Origin: Scardovia wiggsiae F0424
GTDB taxonomy: Bacteria; Actinomycetota; Actinomycetes; Actinomycetales; Bifidobacteriaceae
Length of the DNA: 64,000 nt
Direction of reading: 5' to 3'
NCBI RefSeq assembly: GCF_000269605.1
Contig: NZ_AKCI01000001.1
Coordinates: forward strand, 248,001 to 312,000
The translations under genes were made by a program, and so were the position numbers. Below, in pieces: positions 9,206 to 20,334 of the stretch (its first letter is position 1; each line of letters opens with the position of its first letter). Below the pieces are notes generated by a model. The model saw only the letters and a list, made by a program, of their open reading frames with translations. It did no database searches and was not told the origin of the DNA.

Positions 9206-10270
9206 CTAGGGGACAGGGACAGTTTCAATGATGGAATCAATGACCTGGTCGCTGGCGACCCCGTCTGCCAATGCTTCAAAAGTCATGAGGATACGGTGTC
9301 TCAGTACATCATGGGCATAAGCCTTTATGTCCTCCGGGATCACGTAATCGCGGCCGCTGAGCAGCGCCTGTGCCTGTGCTACCCGCATCAGGGCAATAGA
9401 TGCACGCGGGCTCGCCCCGAGCCGGACAAGTGTTGAAAGGCCGTTAATAGGATGTTGCCCTGCGCCGCGGCTTGTGGCAACAAGGTCAACGATATACTCT
9501 TTGACTGCCTGGGAGATATGGACTTTACGGGCATTCTGGCGCAGATAGGCCACATCCTGCAGGGAGATGCTGGTCTCAGGATCGCTGCCCGTACTGGGGA
9601 CATCGCTGTTCTGTCCTGAAAGCATGGTCAGCATGCTGACTTCATCCGTATCGCTTGGATACGTCATGACTGCCTTCATCGTGAAACGGTCCATCTGGGC
9701 TTCCGGAAGGGTGTAAGTCCCTTCTTCCTCAATCGGGTTTTCAGTGGCAATGACCATGAACGGGTCAGGAAGGGATATCCGTTCCCCGCCTATCGTTGCT
9801 GCACCTTCTGCCATAGCTTCAAGCATAGCCGACTGGGTTTTTGCGCTTGAGCGGTTGATCTCATCAAGCAGGACGATGTTGGCATTGATAGGGCCAATCT
9901 GTGTGACCATCTTCTGCGAGGCGAAATCAAATATTTGTGTGCCTACGATATCGGAAGGCATAAGGTCCGGGGTGCATTGGATGCGCTTAAAGGACCCGGA
10001 AACGCATGATGCGAGGATCCGTGCAGCTGTAGTCTTAGCAAGGCCGGGGACAGACTCGATAAGGATATGCCCTCCGGCAACAAGTGTAATGATCAGAGAT
10101 TCCCTGAGATCGTCCTGCCCTACGAGGCCTTGTGAAAAACGTCTGCGTATGCGCTCGGCGAGCTCCTTGTTGTGATCAGTGACATCAGATCCCAGCGGTG
10201 AACTTTCGCGCGGGCCTGAGGTATCGGCACTGTGGTCCTGGCCGTCGTTGTGCGAAGAAAATAATTCCAT
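9206..10270 (-). CDS. MoxR-family AAA+ ATPase
   Basis: 354-residue cytosolic AAA+ chaperone. The P-loop is the MoxR variant ESVPGLAKTTAA (near residues 72-83), Walker B is NIVLLDEINR, and sensor 1 lies in VIATENPIEEEGTYTLPEAQ, all diagnostic of MoxR proteins. The first 35 residues are a polar extension. As first gene of the operon it is expected to supply energy for assembly or activation of the VWA/DUF58 complex in the envelope. The ribosome site is weak. The 128 bases between its start and ung hold the probable operon promoter, but I could not pick clear -35/-10 boxes. Confidence 0.92.
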   Translation of the reverse strand: MELFSSHNDGQDHSADTSGPRESSPLGSDVTDHNKELAERIRRRFSQGLVGQDDLRESLIITLVAGGHILIESVPGLAKTTAARILASCVSGSFKRIQCTPDLMPSDIVGTQIFDFASQKMVTQIGPINANIVLLDEINRSSAKTQSAMLEAMAEGAATIGGERISLPDPFMVIATENPIEEEGTYTLPEAQMDRFTMKAVMTYPSDTDEVSMLTMLSGQNSDVPSTGSDPETSISLQDVAYLRQNARKVHISQAVKEYIVDLVATSRGAGQHPINGLSTLVRLGASPRASIALMRVAQAQALLSGRDYVIPEDIKAYAHDVLRHRILMTFEALADGVASDQVIDSIIETVPVP

Positions 10271-10398
10271 ACTTAAACTCTATCTGTGATTGTTGACGTG
10301 ATCTATATATTGGCTGGGGATTTTATATATTCGGGCAGTGTGCGGCAGCATGTGTACAGGCAGCGGCGCGGGTATACAGATCCCTGTTGCGGGAAGCC

Positions 10399-11190
10399 TC
10401 AGCCCTGGTGTCCCTGGGAGAGGTCCCAGTTTACAGGTGCAGCCCCCTGCTGCTCCAGATACGCATTCGCGCGTGAGAAAGGCCTGGACCCGAAAAATCC
10501 TCTGCTGGCGGAAAGCGGGCTTGGATGCGCCGATTTGATTATTTCAGCGTGGGGCAGCAGCGGTTCCAGGGATTGCGCATTACGCCCCCAGAGTATTGCA
10601 ACGAGCGGAAGTGGCTGCCCCTGCCTGTCGGTGCGGCTGTCCAGCGTACGGATAGCCTGCTCGGTGACCTGTTCCCAGCCTTTGCTCTGGTGGCTGTTCG
10701 GAGCTCCTGCGCGGACGGTCAGGGACCTGTTGAGCAGCATGACCCCCTGTTCCACCCAGGGGGTGAGGTCGCCGTTCGGCGGCGCAGGCACATGGACGTC
10801 ATCCATAAGCTCTTTATAAATGTTGCGCAGGCTGCCCGGTATAGGGTCAACATCAGGGGCGACGCAGAAGCTCAGGCCGACAGGATGTCCTGGGGTGGGG
10901 TAGGGGTCCTGTCCCACGATAAGGATTTTGACATTACTGACAGGCAGCTGGAATGCGCGGAATATATTGCCGCTTGAGGGGAGGGTAGCATGGCCCTGCG
11001 CGTGTTCCTGCCGCAGAAAATCGCCCATGCGGCGGATAACGGGCTCGACCGGTTCCAGCGCGCGGGCCCAGCTGGGATCCATGATATCGCTTAATGCTTT
11101 TCGGGGAGGGGCGGGAGATTGCGTCATAGGACTTATAGTAGTACGCACTGTAGCCCTTTCCCAGGCTTTAGGCTTTGGATGCAGGGGCAT
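10399..11190 (-). CDS. ung: Uracil-DNA glycosylase
   Basis: Removes uracil from DNA in base-excision repair. The family-1 motifs are present: [10 protein letters not shown] (general-base Asp at residue 95) and the leucine-intercalation loop [11 protein letters not shown] at residues 222-232. With the start shown the protein is 263 residues. The ATG at 11127 would give 242 residues, closer to typical Ung length, and drops 21 residues with no counterpart in the family. Neither start has a good ribosome site, so the N-terminus is uncertain. It stands alone between the MoxR operon and the divergent LytR_C gene, the order known from bifidobacteria. Confidence 0.94.
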   Translation of the reverse strand: MPLHPKPKAWERATVRTTISPMTQSPAPPRKALSDIMDPSWARALEPVEPVIRRMGDFLRQEHAQGHATLPSSGNIFRAFQLPVSNVKILIVGQDPYPTPGHPVGLSFCVAPDVDPIPGSLRNIYKELMDDVHVPAPPNGDLTPWVEQGVMLLNRSLTVRAGAPNSHQSKGWEQVTEQAIRTLDSRTDRQGQPLPLVAILWGRNAQSLEPLLPHAEIIKSAHPSPLSASRGFFGSRPFSRANAYLEQQGAAPVNWDLSQGHQG

Positions 11191-11312
11191 TCCGAATCCC
11201 GGTGCGTATAAGCCTCAGGATTTTGCAAACATATTGTAGCGATTTATAAAGGGATATAAATTGTATATGGCGATCCAGTATAAACTCACTGTAGATATCA
11301 TTAGGAGGACTT

Positions 11313-11933
11313 ATGGCATCCGGCAGCAATCGTGATAATACATTGGTCGATGATGAGTTTAGCCAGGCAGCAGGTACGCCAGGCGGTGCGCATCGCGGCA
11401 GGAAAGGCCTTGCTGTAAGGCTGCGCCCCTATATTATCGTAGTCGCTGTAGCGGCATGCCTCGGCATCCTGCTGTGGATGTGGGTCTCGGGTACTTTCAG
11501 CGGCCATCCTACAACGTCGTATACCAAGGCGGCTGCTTCCGTGTCTTCTTCCCCCTCGGCATCCTCCAAGGAAAGCACTTCCGGCAATTCTGCTGGTTCG
11601 GGATCATCGTCGCCTTCGGCTTCCAGCTCTTCCGGGCCGTCTTCTTCCTCGGGGAGCCAGGAAGCAGATAAGGGGACCCAGATCATTATCTATAACGGTG
11701 GGCATACGAAGGGGCTTGCAGCTTCAAAACAAGCCCAGCTCACTCAGGCAGGCTACACCCATGTTTCTGCCATGAACCCCGCAAACCGGTCAGTGCTTCC
11801 ATCGCAGCAGACAGTATGGTATAAGGCAGAATCAGATAAGGCTGCCGCCCAGGCCGTTGCACAGCAGCTCGGCATATCTTCCGTGTCCCAGAGGGCGAAT
11901 ATAGCTGCGCCTGTAGTGGTGATCGTCCGCTAG
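11313..11933 (+). CDS. LytR_C domain envelope protein, membrane anchored
   Basis: 206 residues behind a strong AGGAGG (11302-11307). The N-terminal 40 residues are cytosolic and basic, followed by one membrane segment (IIVVAVAACLGILLWMWV, about residues 42-60). A long low-complexity linker of Ser/Gly/Pro/Ala spans the wall. The C-terminal 85 residues form a LytR_C domain (IIIYNGGHTKGLAASKQAQL to the VVVIVR end). LytR_C domains accompany LCP-type cell-wall ligases, and the stand-alone form is a common gene just upstream of groEL in bifidobacteria. Its biochemical role is not known. Confidence 0.85.
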   Translation: MASGSNRDNTLVDDEFSQAAGTPGGAHRGRKGLAVRLRPYIIVVAVAACLGILLWMWVSGTFSGHPTTSYTKAAASVSSSPSASSKESTSGNSAGSGSSSPSASSSSGPSSSSGSQEADKGTQIIIYNGGHTKGLAASKQAQLTQAGYTHVSAMNPANRSVLPSQQTVWYKAESDKAAAQAVAQQLGISSVSQRANIAAPVVVIVR

Positions 11934-12020
11934 CCCGGGGCCTCCCTGCCTTCCCTGTTTATTCCGGATTGGCGGCGGGTCACGCTTGAAGCATATTTTT
12001 TAGGGTGTTTCGCAAAAAAG

Positions 12021-12047
12021 TTGGCACTCGACGAGGCAGAGTGCTAA
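12021..12047. promoter_or_regulatory. CIRCE operator 1 (HrcA site) upstream of groEL
   Basis: TTGGCACTC, nine bases, GAGTGCTAA. This matches the CIRCE consensus TTAGCACTC-N9-GAGTGCTAA with a single change in the left arm. HrcA represses groE transcription through such sites and releases on heat shock. The arms could also overlap promoter boxes (TTGGCA at 12021 and GCTAAT at 12043). Confidence 0.93.
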
Positions 12048-12055
12048 TCTCATTT

Positions 12056-12082
12056 TTAGCACTCGAAGCATGGGAGTGATAA
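12056..12082. promoter_or_regulatory. CIRCE operator 2 (HrcA site) upstream of groEL
   Basis: TTAGCACTC, nine bases, GAGTGATAA: one change from consensus, in the right arm. It begins eight bases after operator 1, so the two operators are 35 bases apart start to start. groEL begins 78 bases further on. A doubled CIRCE implies tight, possibly cooperative HrcA control. Confidence 0.92.
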
Positions 12083-12100
12083 TCGATAGCTGACGGTTGA

Positions 12101-13774
<1,674 letters not shown>

Positions 13775-13823
13775 AAAAGCGCAGGCCTGAGCTTGTTTCG
13801 GCGCAGGCTGCAGAAGATCAAGC

Positions 13824-13866
13824 TTTAAGGGCTGGCTGGTTTTCAGCCGGCCCTTAAACTTTTTTG
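13824..13866 (+). terminator. Intrinsic terminator of groEL
   Basis: TTTAAGGGCTGGCTG pairs with CAGCCGGCCCTTAAA around a five-base loop (15 pairs, one G-T), followed by CTTTTTT. It lies between groEL and the convergent WXG100 gene. Confidence 0.9.
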
Positions 13867-13894
13867 TGGTATGGGCGATCTCCATTGCCTGCGG

Positions 13895-14185
13895 TCAGTT
13901 GGCAAAAAGGTGCTGGGCATCAGCCTCAGCCTGTGCATATGCAGCTGAGGCGCGGCTCATGGACTGCTGGATATTCTGCAGCGACTGTTCCATCTGCTGC
14001 TGGGCCGCACGCCACTGCTCCATAACCCCTTTGAACCTTGCTGCAGCTGCCCCCTGCCATGCGCTCTGGAGATCCTGCAGGTTTGCATACATTGTTCCTA
14101 CAGACTCCCGGATCCTTGTTACTGATGTATTGACTGCAGCGCTTGCGGACTGTAACCTGTCCGAGTCAACACGGTATGTTGCCAT
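13895..14185 (-). CDS. WXG100 family protein (EsxA-like)
   Basis: A textbook WXG100 protein of 96 residues: helix, then W-Q-G turn (LQSAWQGAAAARF, near residue 43), then a second helix with a C-terminal YAQAE, which fits the YxxxD/E type VII export motif. It is expected to dimerise and be exported by an EccC/EssC-type ATPase. It is a single gene convergent with groEL, with no secretion machinery near by. Its leader carries a short perfect inverted repeat (TATCTGC-A-GCAGATA, 14209-14223) that could be an operator or RNA hairpin. Confidence 0.92.
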   Translation of the reverse strand: MATYRVDSDRLQSASAAVNTSVTRIRESVGTMYANLQDLQSAWQGAAAARFKGVMEQWRAAQQQMEQSLQNIQQSMSRASAAYAQAEADAQHLFAN

Positions 14186-14544
14186 AGTACTCCTTTAGTT
14201 TTTGAGGATATCTGCAGCAGATACCCTGCCGGTATCCTTCCTGTTCCGATTTTGCAGTGCGCCTTTCCCCGTATTCCTCCGTCAGGCAATAAAGGTTCCA
14301 GCCGCAGGATCAAGCCTATAGCAGCCATGCATGGCAGCGAAGTATTCTATGGGATGTGGCTGGATGTGGACAACACGCAAGTTACGCAGCTTGACAGCCA
14401 TATAATATGTATAGTAATTATAGCTTATCTACAGGCAGCTTAATACTAAGGATTGAGCCAATCTTCACCTGGACGCATAGAATTTGCTACTAATTCGCGG
14501 GAAATTTTCAGGTAATCATCAGGAGCATATTTAGAATAAGAGGT
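14186..14544. other. Divergent intergenic region between WXG100 gene and response regulator
   Basis: 359 bases with no gene. It holds a 7-1-7 inverted repeat at 14209-14223 in the leader of the WXG100 gene. An AT-rich segment with promoter-like hexamers lies at TTGACA 14391-14396, with TATAAT at 14401-14406 (too close to pair with it) and further A/T-rich candidates downstream. This probably drives the response regulator. I see no RNA gene. Confidence 0.5.
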
Positions 14545-15294
14545 ATGGCAAATAATCCAGAAGCAACTATTGTAGTAGTTGATGATGAACCTTCGATTCG
14601 CGAACTGGTATCCGCGAGTCTGCACTTTTCCGGGTTTGACGTAAAAACGGCATCAAACGGTACAGAAGCCATTGATGTCATTACTCAGACCAATCCCGAC
14701 CTTGTAGTACTGGACGTTATGCTCCCGGATATTGACGGTTTTACAGTAACACGCCGTATCCGCCAGCAGGGCGTGGAAGCGCCGGTGCTGTTCCTCACCG
14801 CCCGTGATGATACGCAGGACAAGGTCATGGGCCTTACAGTCGGCGGCGATGACTATGTGACCAAGCCGTTCAGCCTGGAAGAGGTCGTAGCGCGCATCCG
14901 TGCAATCCTCAGGCGCACCAAGGAGCAGGTTGAGGATGACCCCGTGATCCGCGTGGCTGACCTTGAGATAAACGAGGATTCCCATGATGTGACCCGCCAT
15001 GGCGTACTTGTTGATCTCAGCCCTACGGAATACAAGCTCCTCAGGTACCTCATGGATAATGAGGGCCGTGTGCTCAGCAAAGCACAGATCCTTGACCATG
15101 TGTGGCAGTACGACTGGGGCGGGGACGCGGCAATCGTTGAGTCCTATATTTCCTATCTGCGTAAAAAGATTGACGGTGTAACGTATACTGACGATAAAGG
15201 AAATGAGCAGAAAGTAGTGCCTGTTATCCAGACAAAACGCGGTATCGGGTATATGATCCGCGAACCGCGCGATATGAATGGGGTGCATGCATAG
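14545..15294 (+). CDS. OmpR/PhoB-family response regulator
   Basis: 249 residues. The receiver domain has the acidic pair VVVDDEPS, phospho-acceptor Asp57 in VLDVMLPDIDG, the Thr of LFLTARD and the Lys of DDYVTKPFSLEE. The C-terminal half is a winged-helix DNA-binding domain (LSPTEYKLLRYLMDNEGRVL and a final TKRGIGYMIRE). It pairs with the histidine kinase gene 100 bases downstream. The closest well-known relatives are the PrrA/MprA/TcrX group of actinobacterial regulators; targets cannot be told from here. Confidence 0.95.
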   Translation: MANNPEATIVVVDDEPSIRELVSASLHFSGFDVKTASNGTEAIDVITQTNPDLVVLDVMLPDIDGFTVTRRIRQQGVEAPVLFLTARDDTQDKVMGLTVGGDDYVTKPFSLEEVVARIRAILRRTKEQVEDDPVIRVADLEINEDSHDVTRHGVLVDLSPTEYKLLRYLMDNEGRVLSKAQILDHVWQYDWGGDAAIVESYISYLRKKIDGVTYTDDKGNEQKVVPVIQTKRGIGYMIREPRDMNGVHA

Positions 15295-15394
15295 CATACA
15301 GGTGTGAATACTTTTATCAGGTATCAGCGGAAAGCAGAGGCGTTTGAGTTCGTGAGGGGTCAGACGCCTCTGTCTTACGCACCGTAAGGATAGG

Positions 15395-17653
15395 ATGATG
15401 AGCAAAGATTCGCAGAGCAGGGCACCGCAGCCGCAGGCGGATACATCCGGAATACCCGGTACTGCGGCGCATAATGCTGCCGCTGCTGGAAGCCGCGGGC
15501 ACAGCGGCAGTGCCAGGCCGGGTGCGCATCGGAGCCCCAGGGAGGGTTTTTTCAGGCGGAACAGCCGGAACAATAAACTGAATACTGGACGCATCCCTCT
15601 GACCGTGAGCCTTACAGTTATAGTTTTTGTCATCATCCTTGTTGCAGGGATCATCATGACCTTTGCAGCATACGAACTGGTACAGTCGGCACTTAATGAT
15701 CAGACGAATACCCAGCTGAAGCAGCAGGCTGATTCGATCAGGAATAATGTGACTCTGATCCAGCGCCAGGCTGCCAGGAAAAACAATATCCCCGATATCC
15801 CGGCCCCTGGTTCCAACGGCCAGATGGATTCGGCGAGTTCCAAGGATACTGCACAGGCACTTGATGATTTCCTTGAAGCGCAGGGTGCGAACGGCCCCAC
15901 GGATTATTTCCTCCAGATCAGGGATACGAATAACACCATCCTTGCCACGCCGTTTACGCCTTTTGCCAGCAACAATATGATCTCCGTCCCCCGCCTGAGC
16001 GAAACAGATTCCATAAAAAAGCAGGTGCCGACGGACGGGGAACCGGTAACGGTGCCTGCCAACGTCCATATATACAGCAATAACTATGATCAGAAAATCT
16101 ATGAAAGGGCGGCCACGGACTGGCGTGTAATGGCTGTCAGCATCATTAATTCTGAGACCGGGAAAACTGAGTATGTCGTTTATGTTGCGCGGTCGCTGTT
16201 CTGGCAGCGTGATGCAGCCCGCAGGGTCGTGCAGTATTTCATCATTGTTGATATTGCGGTCATCGTATGCGGTGCAGTGCTGTCCCTTATACTGATCCTC
16301 AGGGCTTTAAGGCCTTTGAAGCGTATTGAGAAAACCGCCGCCGAGATCGCAGGGGGCAACCTTTCCGAACGTATCCCCGAGGGGTCTGCCAATACCGAAG
16401 TAGGCTCCCTTTCTTCTTCGCTCAATGCCATGCTGTCCCGCATTGAGTACAGTTTCAAGAAACAGGAAGATACGACTAACCAGATGAAGCGCTTTGTTTC
16501 TGATGCCAGCCATGAGCTCCGTACCCCGCTGGCCGCTATCCACGGGTATGCCGAGCTGTACAGGATGCAGCGCAGAACCCCCGGTGCACAGGAACGTGCC
16601 GATGCAACGATCGATCATATTGAAATATCCTCTACCCGCATGTCGTCGCTGGTCGAAGCCCTGCTTTCCCTTGCCAGGCTGGACGAAGGCCGCGGTATCG
16701 ATCTCGGCCAGAAGATCGGGGTGGACCAGATAGTAAAAGAATCTGCCGAAGATCTGCATGCACTTGACCCTAACAGGCATATAACGCTTGGGCGGCTGGT
16801 CATTGACGGGGATGATATGCTCAATAAGATCGCTTCGGTTGCCTCCGGTACTGTGCAGCCGGTATCCCAGCTGAACCGTTTTAACGGCAGGCGGCATACG
16901 GATACTGGCAGAACACACGGATATAACGGCAGGGATGCCGGCGGCAATGCTGCACAGGCACCTGCCCCTGTGCCTTCCCCCGCAGGCAGCAGGATATCTG
17001 TAGTCGAATCCAGCCTGCCGCCGGTTACGATAGGAGGGGATCCGACACGGCTTCGCCAGGTACTGACTAACATTATCGGCAATATCCACAGGTATACTCC
17101 TGCAGATTCGCCTGTAGAAATTGGCGTAAGCATGGTGAAAGCTGTCACATCGACAGCAGACCTGAGCAAATATGACCCGAATGAAGAGACGCTCGGCACT
17201 TTCCTCGAAGATGTGGCGAGGGCGAACAGGACGAATTCAGGGAGGGAATTTGTTGTGATCCGTGTGAGTGACCACGGTTCGGGTATTGATCCTGCGAAGA
17301 TGGAAAAGATATTCGAGCGTTTTTATACTACTGACCCCTCGCGCGCCCGGCAAAGGGGAGGAAGCGGCCTGGGAATGTCTATTGCGCTTGCTGTGGTCAA
17401 GGCCCACCATGGGTTTATCTGTGCTTCAACAACTCCCGGCGGCGGGCTCAGCTTTACTATCGTCCTTCCTGCATCGCAGACGAGGATGTTCCTTGACCGT
17501 AATGACTATGCCGAACTGTCAGGGATCTCCGTGGCTGATGCACGCAGGAACAGGGAGGCACAGAAGCGCCGGAGGAAACGCGGGAAAGAAGGGGAAAGCC
17601 AGCCTGCAGAGGCAGTGCAGCCCGGCCGGGATATGCCAAACTCTAAATCGTAG
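15395..17653 (+). CDS. Sensor histidine kinase with a disordered insert in its ATPase domain
   Basis: 752 residues. An 70-residue cytosolic N-terminus leads to a membrane segment (about 70-95), an extracytoplasmic sensor of about 185 residues and a second membrane segment (about 285-305). Then come a HAMP domain, the dimerisation helix with phospho-acceptor His373 in SDASHELRTPLAA, and the ATP-binding domain (N box NIIGNIHRY, DHGSGID, FERFY, GGSGLGMSIA). Between the first strands of the ATPase domain and its N box there is an insert of roughly 70 residues (about 480-550) rich in Gly, Arg, Asn and Pro, which most relatives lack. The C-terminal 50 residues are basic. It is the partner of the adjacent response regulator. 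Confidence 0.94.
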   Translation: MMSKDSQSRAPQPQADTSGIPGTAAHNAAAAGSRGHSGSARPGAHRSPREGFFRRNSRNNKLNTGRIPLTVSLTVIVFVIILVAGIIMTFAAYELVQSALNDQTNTQLKQQADSIRNNVTLIQRQAARKNNIPDIPAPGSNGQMDSASSKDTAQALDDFLEAQGANGPTDYFLQIRDTNNTILATPFTPFASNNMISVPRLSETDSIKKQVPTDGEPVTVPANVHIYSNNYDQKIYERAATDWRVMAVSIINSETGKTEYVVYVARSLFWQRDAARRVVQYFIIVDIAVIVCGAVLSLILILRALRPLKRIEKTAAEIAGGNLSERIPEGSANTEVGSLSSSLNAMLSRIEYSFKKQEDTTNQMKRFVSDASHELRTPLAAIHGYAELYRMQRRTPGAQERADATIDHIEISSTRMSSLVEALLSLARLDEGRGIDLGQKIGVDQIVKESAEDLHALDPNRHITLGRLVIDGDDMLNKIASVASGTVQPVSQLNRFNGRRHTDTGRTHGYNGRDAGGNAAQAPAPVPSPAGSRISVVESSLPPVTIGGDPTRLRQVLTNIIGNIHRYTPADSPVEIGVSMVKAVTSTADLSKYDPNEETLGTFLEDVARANRTNSGREFVVIRVSDHGSGIDPAKMEKIFERFYTTDPSRARQRGGSGLGMSIALAVVKAHHGFICASTTPGGGLSFTIVLPASQTRMFLDRNDYAELSGISVADARRNREAQKRRRKRGKEGESQPAEAVQPGRDMPNSKS

Positions 17654-17768
17654 GGTAGAATCGTATATAGTCGTATACGTAACGGAAAAATCGGGAATAT
17701 TTTAGCTTGTGTGCTGTTCAGGACTGAGTAACAGCATCCGGGTGGAATCAGGCAGACAGAGGTGTGAT

Positions 17769-18158
17769 ATGCCAACAGGAAAAATTCGCTGGTTCGAAGC
17801 AAAAAAAGGTTATGGCTTTATTACAGGCGATGATGGGGAAGATATCTTCCTTCCCAAAACCGCTTTGCCGGCAGGCGTAACAACGCTGCGCAAGGGGGCA
17901 AAAGTCGAGTTTTCCCGTGTTGACGGGCGTAAGGGCCCCCAGGCGATGGATGTTGTTGTGCTCGGTCCTGCGCCGTCAGTGATCAAGGCGACCCGCCCTA
18001 AGGCCGATGATATGGCAGCGATCGTGGAAGACCTGATCAAGCTGCTTGACGCTGCGGGCAACAGCCTGAGGCGCCACAGGTACCCTTCCGCGCAGGAGTC
18101 CCATAAGCTGGCAACTATGCTTCGTGCAGTTGCTGACGATTTCGATGTCCAGGATTAA
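17769..18158 (+). CDS. Cold-shock domain protein with C-terminal extension
   Basis: The start is placed at the ATG at 17769, behind AGAGGTG. The reading from 17709 adds 20 residues without homology. The 129-residue protein begins with a cold-shock domain holding the RNP motifs KKGYGFITG and DIFLPKTAL, which bind single-stranded RNA/DNA. A 60-residue helical extension follows, absent from the short CspA type. The same extended protein next to a DUF3027 gene is a widespread actinobacterial pair, so a shared role with the next gene is likely. Confidence 0.93.
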   Translation: MPTGKIRWFEAKKGYGFITGDDGEDIFLPKTALPAGVTTLRKGAKVEFSRVDGRKGPQAMDVVVLGPAPSVIKATRPKADDMAAIVEDLIKLLDAAGNSLRRHRYPSAQESHKLATMLRAVADDFDVQD

Positions 18159-18221
18159 ACGCGCATGGCATAGAGAGCCGCGGAATAGGGAATTTTTCCA
18201 GGAAACAGTTCTAGGAGCATA

Positions 18222-19112
18222 ATGGCTGAGACTAATGACCAGGAGCAGGATCCGAAGGCGCTTGCATACAGGGCGGCTGTTGAAGCTGCTGAGGACCCTC
18301 AGGATGTTGGCGGGTATGTGGATGCCCGTGTATCCGATGAAGACGCGAATATCCATGATTACCGTTTTGAGTCAGGCATCGCGGGGTATGAAGGGTGGCA
18401 GTGGTCCATTACGATGTACCACGACCCTGACACTGGCAGATGGACAGTAGATGAGTCATCACTGGTCCCCTCTGGCAAGGCGCTTCTCGCGCCGCGGTGG
18501 ATCCCGTGGAAAGAACGCATCACTCCTGACGACCTTTCGCCTACTGATGTTCTGGGCACTGATGAGGATGATCCCCGGATGGAGCCTGGGGCAGGGGACC
18601 CTTCTGATAGTAATGAGGGAACTGGTGATGAGAGGGAGTCCGGCCCAGATACGTCGCAGGAGGATGTTTTTTCTGCGGTCAGTGAGTTTATGCTCGGACG
18701 CCGGCATGTTATGACTGCTGCTGCGCGTGAGGAAACAGCGAAACGGTGGTACAACGGGCCGCACGGGCCGAAGTCCATGTCTACCCAGGCGGCAGACGGC
18801 AACACCTGCGGATCCTGCGCTTTCTTCATCCCTCTCCAGGGCGAACTGGGGACCATGTTTGGTGTGTGCGCCAATAAGTGGAGCCAGGATGACGGAAAAG
18901 TGGTCTCCCTGGATCATGGCTGCGGCGGACATTCTGAGATTGAGCCTCCTGAACCGACCGAGCTGTGGGTGCAGTCTGACCTGCGTGTAGATGATGACCT
19001 TGATATAGAGATCGTCCCTCAGGCTCCGCGTGAGGAAAATCCTGAGGTTGAGCTTATTGAAGAGTCTGAGTCTGCAGCTGCAGACGGGCCGGCTGGCGAA
19101 GGCAGGGATTAG
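18222..19112 (+). CDS. DUF3027 family protein
   Basis: 296 residues. The N-terminal DUF3027 core is recognisable from VGGYVDARV, GYEGWQWSITM and ALLAPRWIPWKERITPDDL. The C-terminal half holds a cysteine cluster, CGSCAFFIPL, then VCAN and GCGGHSE, that looks like a metal-binding knuckle. The tail is very acidic. Function is unknown; its conserved place beside the cold-shock gene suggests a role linked to RNA. It follows that gene by 63 bases with its own AGGAG site and is probably in the same operon. Confidence 0.88.
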   Translation: MAETNDQEQDPKALAYRAAVEAAEDPQDVGGYVDARVSDEDANIHDYRFESGIAGYEGWQWSITMYHDPDTGRWTVDESSLVPSGKALLAPRWIPWKERITPDDLSPTDVLGTDEDDPRMEPGAGDPSDSNEGTGDERESGPDTSQEDVFSAVSEFMLGRRHVMTAAAREETAKRWYNGPHGPKSMSTQAADGNTCGSCAFFIPLQGELGTMFGVCANKWSQDDGKVVSLDHGCGGHSEIEPPEPTELWVQSDLRVDDDLDIEIVPQAPREENPEVELIEESESAAADGPAGEGRD

Positions 19113-19178
19113 GCTGCGTCCGGCAGTTCCGGACCCATACCGGCGCTACAGCCGTACTGTGCATATATTTACGTATAT

Positions 19179-20180
19179 TTAGTGGACAATCGTTACTGTA
19201 CACCGCGCGCTGTCGAGGAGCTGGCGGCTGACTGAACCGAGCATCACAGCATCAAGGCCGGTCAGGCCGCGGGACCCTACGATCAGCCGGTTCGCATACC
19301 GCGAGGCGCTTTGCAGACCTTTTACGGCACTGATATGGAATGCATGCTGGTTCACCCGTACTGATTGGGGGATATGGGCATCGGAGACGATATCGGCAAC
19401 GATTTTATCCGCATACTCCTGGGCCTCATCATGCGACGGCACGGCATGCGTCCTGTCGGCGATCTCAGAGAGGTTCTTTATCCTCCAGCAGTATATGACC
19501 TGGAGCGGCCGTCCGGTAGCCTGCGCTTCTTCTGCAGCGAAAGCAAGTGCGCGTTTGGATACGGCCGACCCGTCTACTCCTGCCACGATCGGCATAAGCG
19601 CAGAACCGAGCATTTCAGATTCGGTTACCGAAATCTCGCCTCCCTCATCACTGTCTTCCTGGCCTGTGGAGCGCCCGGCACCCTCGGGTTTGAGTGCTTT
19701 GGCGATTGATCCTTCGGCAGCTGTTTCTTCGGCTGTATCTGCATGGACTATTGTTACAGGGACCTGGGCGCGGTCAAGGAGGGAATCCGACATGGAACCG
19801 AGGAACCATCTGGCCAGCCTGCTTAGTGACCTTCTCCCTACGATTATCTGGTGTGAATTTTTGCCTATGTTCAGGAGCGCTGTGGATCCTGCAGCATGGA
19901 CTGAAGTCAGGGTGAGCCTGTCCCGGTCGAAATCAATGCCGCGGCTTGCCCTTTCAGCCCATTCGTTGAGCTCCATGGTGATAAACTTGTGGATCTTTTC
20001 CCATTCAGCTTCATTCTCGGGACGTTCCCCCATATCCCAGGAATGAGTCCATCCATATACAGCGTTGACATTCTGCCCGGTTGCAGCGGATTCACGCAGC
20101 GCCCAGTTCAGCGCGGCGAAAGACTCGTCTGACCCGTCAACTCCAACAACGATGTCGGCCAGCTTCTGTGTGTCTGACAT
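19179..20180 (-). CDS. Tandem universal stress protein (two Usp domains)
   Basis: 333 residues, cytosolic. Two Usp domains are seen, residues about 8-145 and 190-333, each starting with the strand and loop V-G-V-D-G-S (IVVGVDGSDESF; PIVAGVDGSAVSK). Each ends with the nucleotide-binding glycine pattern (IIVGRRSLSRLARWFLGSMS; IVGSRGLTGLDAVMLGSVS), so both should bind ATP. An acidic linker of about 40 residues joins them. It is convergent with the DUF3027 gene. The ATG follows GGGAG by five bases. Such proteins aid survival under stress in actinobacteria. Confidence 0.93.
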   Translation of the reverse strand: MSDTQKLADIVVGVDGSDESFAALNWALRESAATGQNVNAVYGWTHSWDMGERPENEAEWEKIHKFITMELNEWAERASRGIDFDRDRLTLTSVHAAGSTALLNIGKNSHQIIVGRRSLSRLARWFLGSMSDSLLDRAQVPVTIVHADTAEETAAEGSIAKALKPEGAGRSTGQEDSDEGGEISVTESEMLGSALMPIVAGVDGSAVSKRALAFAAEEAQATGRPLQVIYCWRIKNLSEIADRTHAVPSHDEAQEYADKIVADIVSDAHIPQSVRVNQHAFHISAVKGLQSASRYANRLIVGSRGLTGLDAVMLGSVSRQLLDSARCTVTIVH

Positions 20181-20334
20181 GCGGACTCCCTTCTGTATAG
20201 CCTCGAGCCACTATGCCTGCCATTCCCAGTGTAGCCCCTTACAGAGCCGGTACGCAACGCGCGGGGATATTTTTACGAAATTCAGGGATATATAAGGCTG
20301 TTGATTATGCATGTATTTATAGTTGAGCCAGAGC

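Noticed and set aside
14653-15657. Long antisense frame across the response regulator and kinase start.
   Set aside because: It overlaps two certain genes on the other strand and has shadow-like composition.
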